Below, in pieces: positions 58,967-64,000 of a stretch of 64,000 nucleotides of DNA. The translations under genes and the position numbers were made by a program. Numbering within the stretch: position 1 is the first letter of the stretch; every line of letters begins with the position of its first letter. Source of the DNA: Lacisediminihabitans sp040549525 (GTDB lineage: Bacteria; Actinomycetota; Actinomycetes; Actinomycetales; Microbacteriaceae); contig NZ_JBEPTM010000001.1 in the NCBI RefSeq assembly GCF_040549525.1, positions 62,001 through 126,000 of the forward strand, in the 5' to 3' direction. The notes under the pieces are model-generated. The model made no database searches. It was not told the DNA's origin and saw only the letters and a list, made by a program, of their open reading frames with translations.

Positions 58967-60037
58967 GTGAAGCTCCCAGCCATGCATCCCCTGATCGACG
59001 GCCGCACGGCTGATTCTCCGCTCATCCGGGCCTACCGCGGGGATCGTCCATCGACCACCCCGGTCTGGTTCATGCGCCAGGCGGGACGCTCGCTGCCCGA
59101 GTACCGAGCACTTCGCGTCGGCACCAAGATGCTCGACGCCTGTCTCGATCCAGAGCTGTCGAGCGAGATCACCCTTCAGCCGGTGCGGCGCCACGGAGTG
59201 GATGCCGGCATCTTCTTCAGTGACATCGTCGTGCCGCTCAGGCTCGCCGGTGTCGATGTGGACATCGTGCCGGGTCGCGGTCCGGTGCTCGGGGCCCCGC
59301 TCCGCACCGCGGCGGATGTCGCGACCCTCCGCCCCCTCGAACCGGACGCCCTCGCCCCCATCACCGAAGGGGTTGCGCGCACGGTCGCGGAGCTCGGTAA
59401 CACCCCGCTGATCGGATTCGCCGGCGCACCATTCACCCTCGCCGCGTACCTGGTCGAGGGAGGTCCTTCGAAGGACCACCTGCGTGCCCGCACCCTCATG
59501 CACGCAGACCCCGCGACCTGGGATGCCCTGCTGAGCTGGGCGGCGGATGTCACCGGGGCCTTCCTCCGCGCGCAGGTGCTCGCCGGCGCCAGCGCGGTGC
59601 AGCTGTTCGACTCCTGGGTCGGGTCTCTCTCCGTCGCCGACTATGAGGGCCGCGTCGCCCCGTTCTCGCGGCAGGCGATCGCGCATGTGTCGGATCTCGG
59701 CGTGCCCGTCGTGCACTTCGGGGTGGGCACTGGCGAGTTGCTTCGGTCGATGCACGCCATCGGCGTGGACGTGATGGGCGTCGACGATCGGCTGCCGCTC
59801 GATACGGCATCCGCCCGACTCGGCTCCGCGGTGCCGCTGCAGGGAAACATCAATCCCGCTCTTCTCGCAGCGCCGTGGCCGGTGCTCGAAGCCCACGTGC
59901 TCGACGTGATCCAGCGGGGGAGGGCCGCCAGCGCCCACGTGCTGAACCTCGGGCATGGCGTACCGCCGGAGACAGACCCCGACGTGCTCACGCGCATCGT
60001 GAGGCTCGCCCACTCGCCCGCCATCGCCCATGCCTAG
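58967..60037 (+). CDS. hemE: Uroporphyrinogen decarboxylase HemE
   Basis: An approximately 356-residue enzyme that removes four carboxyls from uroporphyrinogen III to give coproporphyrinogen III. Signatures: PVWFMRQAGRSLPEYR near the start, GFAGAPFTLAAYLVEGG, FDSWVGSL and VLNLGHGVPPETD near the end. GTG 58967 (VKLPAMHPLIDG) is given as start because the -10-like TACTTAAT lies 5-12 bases upstream, which suggests a leaderless message; ATG 58982 is the alternative. It overlaps hemY by 8 bases. Confidence 0.92.
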   Translation: MKLPAMHPLIDGRTADSPLIRAYRGDRPSTTPVWFMRQAGRSLPEYRALRVGTKMLDACLDPELSSEITLQPVRRHGVDAGIFFSDIVVPLRLAGVDVDIVPGRGPVLGAPLRTAADVATLRPLEPDALAPITEGVARTVAELGNTPLIGFAGAPFTLAAYLVEGGPSKDHLRARTLMHADPATWDALLSWAADVTGAFLRAQVLAGASAVQLFDSWVGSLSVADYEGRVAPFSRQAIAHVSDLGVPVVHFGVGTGELLRSMHAIGVDVMGVDDRLPLDTASARLGSAVPLQGNINPALLAAPWPVLEAHVLDVIQRGRAASAHVLNLGHGVPPETDPDVLTRIVRLAHSPAIAHA

Positions 60038-61310
60038 CGCGATCATCGTGGGCGGGGGAATCGCCGGCTTGGTGATGGCCCGCGAGCTCGTGCTCGGTGG
60101 TCTCGAGGTGACGCTGCTTGAGGCATCAGACCACCTTGGCGGCAAGGTCGCCCGGCACACCGTGGCCGGAATCGAGCTGGATGCCGGTGCGGAGAGCTTC
60201 GCGACCCGCCGCGACATCGTCGCCGGGCTGGCACGTCAGCTCGGCCTCGAGGCGGCCATCACCCCGCCGAATCCGCAGGGTGCGTGGCTGCAGACCGTAC
60301 AGGGGAAGGCCTTCCCCCTGCCCAAGACCGGCATCCTCGGCATCCCGGGGACCGCGCTAGCGGCCGACGTGATCGCCGTCGTCGGCTTCTGGGGGGCCTT
60401 CCGTGCGCAGCTCGACGAGCTGCTGTTCGGCTTCGCCGGGTCTAAGGAGCGAAACCTCGGCAGGCTGGTGCGCCGACGGATGGGGCGTCGCGTGCTCGAA
60501 CGGTTGGTCGCACCGGTGACTCTCGGCATCCATTCCCGGCATCCGGACGACCTGGACGTCGACGTCGTGGCGCCGGGATTGCGCAAGGCGATGCTCGCCA
60601 CCGGCTCGCTCTCGCACGCGGTGCGCTCGCTGCGGAGTTCCGCACCGGCCGGCACCGCGGTATCGGGATTGGTGGGCGGCATGTTCGGCCTGGTCGAGGT
60701 GTTGACCCGGGATCTCGAACGATTCGGCGTCTCGATTCGACTCGACTGCCCGGTTGCCGCGGTCGACGCATCGACGGTGACCCTGGCCGATGGCGACATC
60801 CTCGAGGCCGACATCGTGGTGCTCGCGACCCCCCTCGCGTCGCTGGATGCGCCGGCGATCGTGCTCGCTACCCTCGTCGTGGATGTGCCGGAGCTGGATG
60901 CCGCCCCCCGGGGGACAGGCATGCTGGTGGCTCGTGACCCCGCAGACTCGCGGCTGCGGGCCAAAGCGATTACCCATGCGACAGCCAAGTGGGACTGGCT
61001 CGCCGCTCGCGTGCCGCCCCACCGCCATGTGCTGCGGCTCTCCTATGACGGCGTCGCGGCGGGGCGGGCCAGCGATGCGCAGCTTCGCGACTGCGCTCTC
61101 CGCGATGCGGGCGCGCTGCTCGGGGTGGACATCGACGCGGCATCCGTCGTCGCATTCGCCCGGGTCGACTGGAGCGCTCCGGCGCGCAGTGCCGAGGCCG
61201 TCGACGGGGTGACGGTAGTGGGTGAGGGGGCAGCCGGCACCGGCCTCGCCGCCGTCGTCGCTCATGCTCGACAAGAGTCTGGACGTTTGCTGGAAGAGGT
61301 AGAGGCCTAG
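60030..61310 (+). CDS. hemY: Coproporphyrinogen III oxidase / protoporphyrinogen oxidase (HemY/CgoX)
   Basis: A 426-residue FAD oxidase with the dinucleotide motif IIVGGGIAGLVMARELVLGG, LLEASDHLGGKV, ELDAGAESFATRR, and the late FAD site VTVVGEGAAGTGLAAVV. In Gram-positive bacteria with HemQ it oxidises coproporphyrinogen III to coproporphyrin III (CgoX). It is somewhat shorter than the usual 450-480 residues. It is coupled to hemE by an 8-base overlap. Confidence 0.9.
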   Translation: MPSAIIVGGGIAGLVMARELVLGGLEVTLLEASDHLGGKVARHTVAGIELDAGAESFATRRDIVAGLARQLGLEAAITPPNPQGAWLQTVQGKAFPLPKTGILGIPGTALAADVIAVVGFWGAFRAQLDELLFGFAGSKERNLGRLVRRRMGRRVLERLVAPVTLGIHSRHPDDLDVDVVAPGLRKAMLATGSLSHAVRSLRSSAPAGTAVSGLVGGMFGLVEVLTRDLERFGVSIRLDCPVAAVDASTVTLADGDILEADIVVLATPLASLDAPAIVLATLVVDVPELDAAPRGTGMLVARDPADSRLRAKAITHATAKWDWLAARVPPHRHVLRLSYDGVAAGRASDAQLRDCALRDAGALLGVDIDAASVVAFARVDWSAPARSAEAVDGVTVVGEGAAGTGLAAVVAHARQESGRLLEEVEA

Positions 61311-61381
61311 CCTCCGGGGGCTACTGTGGAACTGACCCTCAGACATATGCCCATTCGGGCACGCACAGGACGGAGCAAATC

Positions 61382-61696
61382 ATGCGAGGCAAAATTCTGC
61401 TCGTCGTCGGACTGGCCGCCGGCTATGTGCTCGGCGCCAAAGCCGGACGCGGTCGCTACGAAGACATCAAACAGGCCACGAGCAAGCTGTGGGGAGACCC
61501 GCGGGTGCAGCGCCAGGTGAAGAACGTCGAAGGACGCGCGAAAGAATTCGCCAAGGACAAGGCCCCGGAGGTCGTCGACTTCCTCAGCGACGGGGCCAAG
61601 AAGGTCGTGTCGCAGGTCGGCAAGTCCGGATCGTCGAAGTCCCCGGCGTCACGCTCGGCGGCGGCGGCCAAACCGGCATCCGCGAGCGGAAAGTAG
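61382..61696 (+). CDS. YtxH-like small membrane-associated protein
   Basis: A 104-residue protein beginning with one hydrophobic segment MRGKILLVVGLAAGYVLGAKAGRGRYEDI (given by its ends), the typical start of YtxH-domain proteins. A charged helical middle region and a Lys/Ser/Ala tail follow. Such proteins are associated with envelope stress; the function is unknown. It is the first of three small genes, starting 71 bases after hemY. Confidence 0.72.
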   Translation: MRGKILLVVGLAAGYVLGAKAGRGRYEDIKQATSKLWGDPRVQRQVKNVEGRAKEFAKDKAPEVVDFLSDGAKKVVSQVGKSGSSKSPASRSAAAAKPASASGK

Positions 61697-61703
61697 TTCG
61701 ACA

Positions 61704-62114
61704 GTGAACGACGACACCACGTCGCGAAAGTCGCTCTTCGCCCTGATCGCTGACCTGCCGAGGCTCGTCATCGGACAGGTGAAGAACGAGATCGAGCAGT
61801 TCAAGAGCGAGTTGATCGCCAAGCTGAAGCACGCGGGCATCGGCGTCGGCCTCTTCGCCGGTGCTGGATTCGTCGCATTCTTCCTCTTCGCCGTGCTCAT
61901 CGCCGCGGCCATCCTGGCCTTCGCCACGATCGTTCCTGCGTGGCTCGCTGCGCTCATCGTCGCCGCCATCCTGCTGGTGATCGTGGTCATTCTCGTGCTC
62001 GTCGGACTGCGCCAGGTGAAGCAAGGGGTGCCACCCGCACCCACCGAGACGATCAAGAGCGTCAAGAAAGACGTCAACACCCTCAAGGGCCTGGGAAAGC
62101 GGGAGAACCGATGA
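61704..62114 (+). CDS. Putative phage-holin-like/actinobacterial membrane protein (PF07332-type)
   Basis: A 136-residue protein starting at GTG 61704. An amphipathic helix (PRLVIGQVKNEIEQFKSELIAKLK) precedes two strong membrane helices (GIGVGLFAGAGFVAFFLFAVLIAA and PAWLAALIVAAILLVIVVILVLVG, given by ends). It belongs to the holin superfamily III-like proteins found as chromosomal genes in most actinobacteria, not to a phage. Its stop overlaps the next start (ATGA). Confidence 0.78.
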   Translation: MNDDTTSRKSLFALIADLPRLVIGQVKNEIEQFKSELIAKLKHAGIGVGLFAGAGFVAFFLFAVLIAAAILAFATIVPAWLAALIVAAILLVIVVILVLVGLRQVKQGVPPAPTETIKSVKKDVNTLKGLGKRENR

Positions 62115-62350
62115 GCGACACCACACCCACCGAATCGCTTGAAACCCGTATCAGGACCAACCGGTCAGAGCTCGAGGAGACCCTCGACGCGATCGAGGAC
62201 AAACTCAATGTGCCGAAGCAGGTCGGCAAACTGACAGCTAAAGCGCAGTCCTCGTACGAGGAGAACCCCGTACCGTGGATTATCGGAGCGACCGCAGCAG
62301 TGGTCGTCATCGGCGGCATCGTGGCCTGGGCGATCTTCGGCAACGACTAG
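62111..62350 (+). CDS. DUF3618 membrane protein
   Basis: A 79-residue protein. The N-terminal part IRTNRSELEETLDAIEDKL is the DUF3618 signature, and a single C-terminal helix (WIIGATAAVVVIGGIVAWAIFG) anchors it. The family occurs next to holin-like and YtxH-like genes in actinobacteria; the function is unknown. It is translationally coupled to the preceding gene. Confidence 0.82.
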   Translation: MSDTTPTESLETRIRTNRSELEETLDAIEDKLNVPKQVGKLTAKAQSSYEENPVPWIIGATAAVVVIGGIVAWAIFGND

Positions 62351-62369
62351 ATACTTCTGACGGCGTCGA

Positions 62370-62390
62370 TTCGCTACGACCCGTAGCGAA
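62370..62390 (+). terminator. Hairpin between DUF3618 and hemQ genes
   Basis: TTCGCTAC (62370-62377) pairs with GTAGCGAA (62383-62390), and a further G-C pair can close the loop. It lies 19 bases after the DUF3618 stop and is followed by CATTCTCTCG, without a clean T run. It may separate the small-gene module from hemQ, which has its own GGGAGG Shine-Dalgarno. Confidence 0.5.
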
Positions 62391-62455
62391 CATTCTCTCG
62401 CGCAGGCGCACGGCCGCTTTTTGTTCTCGCAGCGATGCGGGGGAGGATAGACGGC

Positions 62456-63172
62456 ATGAGCACCACCCCGATCCCGAACGGGCATCCCGTCGGAGAGCCT
62501 GCGACCACAGAAGACCACACGACGACGGGCTACACCCTCTGGGCGGTCTTCCGCCGGGATGGCACGGTGCCGGCTGGCGACGATGACGCGTCGCTGTCGA
62601 GCGCGGTCGCCGCGGTGGAAGCAGCAGGAGTCACCGTGCGCGGGTTCTACGATGTCTCGAGCCTTCGCGCCGACGCCGACCTGATGATCTGGCTGCACGG
62701 TGGCACTCCCGAGAGCCTGCAGTGGGCGTTGCGCGAGCTTCGTCGCAGCGCTCTTCTGCGCACCCTGCTGCCCACCTGGAATGCGATGGGCGTGCACGTC
62801 GACGCGGAGTTCTCTGCCAGCCACCGGCCCGCGTTCATGCGGGACAAGGAGCCGGAGGCCTGGCTCACGGTCTATCCCTTCGTGCGCTCGTACGAGTGGT
62901 ACATCCTGCCGGAGGAGGAACGCCGCGGCATGCTGGCGGACCACGGCCGCAAGGGCGGCGCCTATCCACAGGTGCTCGCCAACACCGTGGCATCCTTCGC
63001 CCTCGGCGACTACGAGTGGATCCTGGCGCTCGAAGCGCCGCAACTCGTCGACCTCGTCGACCTGATGCGTCACCTCCGCCAGACCGAGGCGCGCCGACAC
63101 GTGCGCGAAGAGGTGCCGTTCTACACGGGACGTCGCATCGCCGTCTCCGAGATCGCGGAGGTGCTGCGATGA
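62456..63172 (+). CDS. hemQ: Coproheme decarboxylase HemQ (ChdC)
   Basis: A 238-residue chlorite-dismutase-like enzyme that converts coproheme to haem b with hydrogen peroxide, the last step of the coproporphyrin route. The family segments TLWAVFRRD, YDVSSLRADADLMIWLHG, TVYPFVRSYEWYILP (with the reactive Tyr), the proximal His in ADHGRKG, and FALGDYEWILALEA are present. The start ATG 62456 has GGGAGG 9 bases upstream. It overlaps hemH by 4 bases (ATGA). Confidence 0.92.
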   Translation: MSTTPIPNGHPVGEPATTEDHTTTGYTLWAVFRRDGTVPAGDDDASLSSAVAAVEAAGVTVRGFYDVSSLRADADLMIWLHGGTPESLQWALRELRRSALLRTLLPTWNAMGVHVDAEFSASHRPAFMRDKEPEAWLTVYPFVRSYEWYILPEEERRGMLADHGRKGGAYPQVLANTVASFALGDYEWILALEAPQLVDLVDLMRHLRQTEARRHVREEVPFYTGRRIAVSEIAEVLR

Positions 63173-64000
63173 CCATCACCAATGGTGAGCTGGCCGGCGA
63201 GCTCGTTCGAGGAGCCACGGATGCGGCCAAGCACGGCCCGGAGCACGTGACCGAACCGACCGCCTACGACGCCATCCTGCTCGCGAGCTTCGGGGGTCCA
63301 GAGGGCCAGGACGACGTGATCCCCTTCCTGCGCAACGTGACCCGCGGCCGGGGCATCCCCGACGAACGTCTCGAAGAAGTGGCGCACCACTATCGTGCCT
63401 TCGACGGCATCAGCCCGATCAACCAACAGAACCGCGAACTCAAGGCCGCGCTCGAGGCAGAGCTCGAGCGTCGCGGCATCGACCTGCCGGTGCTGTGGGG
63501 CAACCGCAACTGGGCTCCGTTCATCCGCGATGCGGTCGCCGAGGCGAACGATCGCGGATTCACGAAACTCATCGCCATCGGCACGAGCGCCTACAGCTCG
63601 TATTCCAGTTGCCGCCAGTACCGCGAGGACTACGCGGCGGCACTCACCGACACCGGTCTCGACGGCGTGATCCAGATCGACAAGGTGCGCCAGTTCTTCG
63701 ACCACCCGGGGTTCGTCACCCCCTTCATCGAGGGGCTGCGCACCGGCCTCGCCGAAGTCGCTGCTGCGGGCATCCCGCTCAGCGACACCCATGTGCTGTT
63801 CTCCACCCATTCGATTCCGTCGACGGATGCCGCCAAGAGCGGCCCCTCGTTCCGCGGGTTCGGCGAGGGCGGCGCCTATGAGGCGCAGCACAGGGCCGTG
63901 GCGGAGGTCGTGATCGCGGCCCAGGATGAGAACGGTCGCGATGCCGCCGTTCCCGATGCGGCCGCTGAGCGGGCTGCTCGGCCGTCGGTGGCCTGGAGCC
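63169..64000 (+). CDS. hemH: Coproporphyrin III ferrochelatase (HemH/CpfC), 3' end outside the window
   Basis: 277 codons are visible from ATG 63169, with no stop before the window edge. Ferrochelatase landmarks: YDAILLASFGGPEGQDDVIPFL, the PINQQN turn after FDGIS, WGNRNWAPFI, the GTSAYSSYSSCRQYREDY segment (the Ser/Cys-rich metal region), and the catalytic His in VLFSTHSIPS. It inserts Fe2+ into coproporphyrin III, giving the HemQ substrate. The N-terminus is extended by about 30 residues compared with classical HemH. Confidence 0.92.
   Translation, partial: MTITNGELAGELVRGATDAAKHGPEHVTEPTAYDAILLASFGGPEGQDDVIPFLRNVTRGRGIPDERLEEVAHHYRAFDGISPINQQNRELKAALEAELERRGIDLPVLWGNRNWAPFIRDAVAEANDRGFTKLIAIGTSAYSSYSSCRQYREDYAAALTDTGLDGVIQIDKVRQFFDHPGFVTPFIEGLRTGLAEVAAAGIPLSDTHVLFSTHSIPSTDAAKSGPSFRGFGEGGAYEAQHRAVAEVVIAAQDENGRDAAVPDAAAERAARPSVAWS

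Noticed and set aside
61704..62114. Prophage remnant suggested by the holin-like protein
   Set aside because: The holin-like family is a chromosomal actinobacterial gene group; no other phage gene, attachment site or integrase is present.
1..64000. Insertion sequences, integrases or a genomic island
   Set aside because: No transposase or recombinase motif, no flanking direct repeats, and base composition looks even across the window.

Overview
The window is high-GC, gene-dense chromosomal DNA from an actinobacterium, most likely of the family Microbacteriaceae. The evidence is an fhaA-fhaB-pstP-rodA cell-envelope signalling cluster, a coproporphyrin-type haem pathway with HemQ, the mismatch endonuclease NucS, an LAXTG sortase substrate, many 1-4 base start/stop overlaps and some apparently leaderless starts. 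I see no transposase, integrase, CRISPR array, rRNA or plasmid/phage signature. The only RNA gene is one tRNA-Leu(CAG). No gene-free stretch exceeds 300 bases.

Layout. 1-2702 (reverse): rodA (cut by the window edge), pstP, fhaB, fhaA. 2820-2943: tRNA-Leu and its terminator. 3011-12734: a run of small metabolic and regulatory units: YihY, a lipoprotein, an aldo/keto reductase, succinate-semialdehyde dehydrogenase, a 5'-truncated S51 peptidase, an SDR, a VOC-HxlR pair, a SigJ-like ECF sigma factor and a DUF1059 protein. 13023-16705: a GT28 glycolipid-type glycosyltransferase convergent with a GH3 beta-glucosidase. 17420-18255: an ArsR-SRPBCC pair. 18263-24982: gabT-type aminotransferase, aldehyde dehydrogenase and glutaryl-CoA-type dehydrogenase coupled by ATGA overlaps, with a divergent PucR regulator and a CaiB/BaiF CoA-transferase. 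Together these fit 5-aminovalerate/glutarate catabolism. 24993-28654: a membrane protein, a class A PBP and an EamA exporter. 28749-31388: type III polyketide synthase, ICMT-like methyltransferase and flavoprotein hydroxylase, the architecture of the Streptomyces srsABC phenolic-lipid operon.

31540-42303 is a sugar locus: DeoR/AgaR-like regulator, GH4 glycosidase, class II aldolase, AgaS-like SIS isomerase, CUT1 ABC importer without its ATPase, and two PfkB kinases. This fits amino-sugar (galactosamine/tagatose branch) use with ABC import plus a kinase in place of a PTS. An amidohydrolase and an SRPBCC protein lie inside it on the other strand. 42429-47683 (mostly reverse): SDR epimerase, OhrR/MarR regulator, a 66-residue Cys-containing protein, HAD phosphatase, NucS, SseB and MFS. 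47750-52569: LacI with tandem operators, an ABC exporter operon carrying its own MarR/GbsR-type regulator, and a metallo-hydrolase. 52686-57460: an M13 peptidase, a serine hydrolase and an LAXTG-anchored repeat surface protein ending in a strong terminator. 57593-64000: hemA (reverse), then hemE-hemY, a three-gene envelope module (YtxH, holin-like, DUF3618), hemQ and hemH (cut by the window edge).

The least expected items are a 60-bp palindromic element present twice in inverse orientation between convergent genes, the compact glutarate cluster, the ABC/PfkB version of an aga pathway, and several operators readable next to their regulators. None is demonstrably a new class of system. The functional assignments are homology and context inferences.
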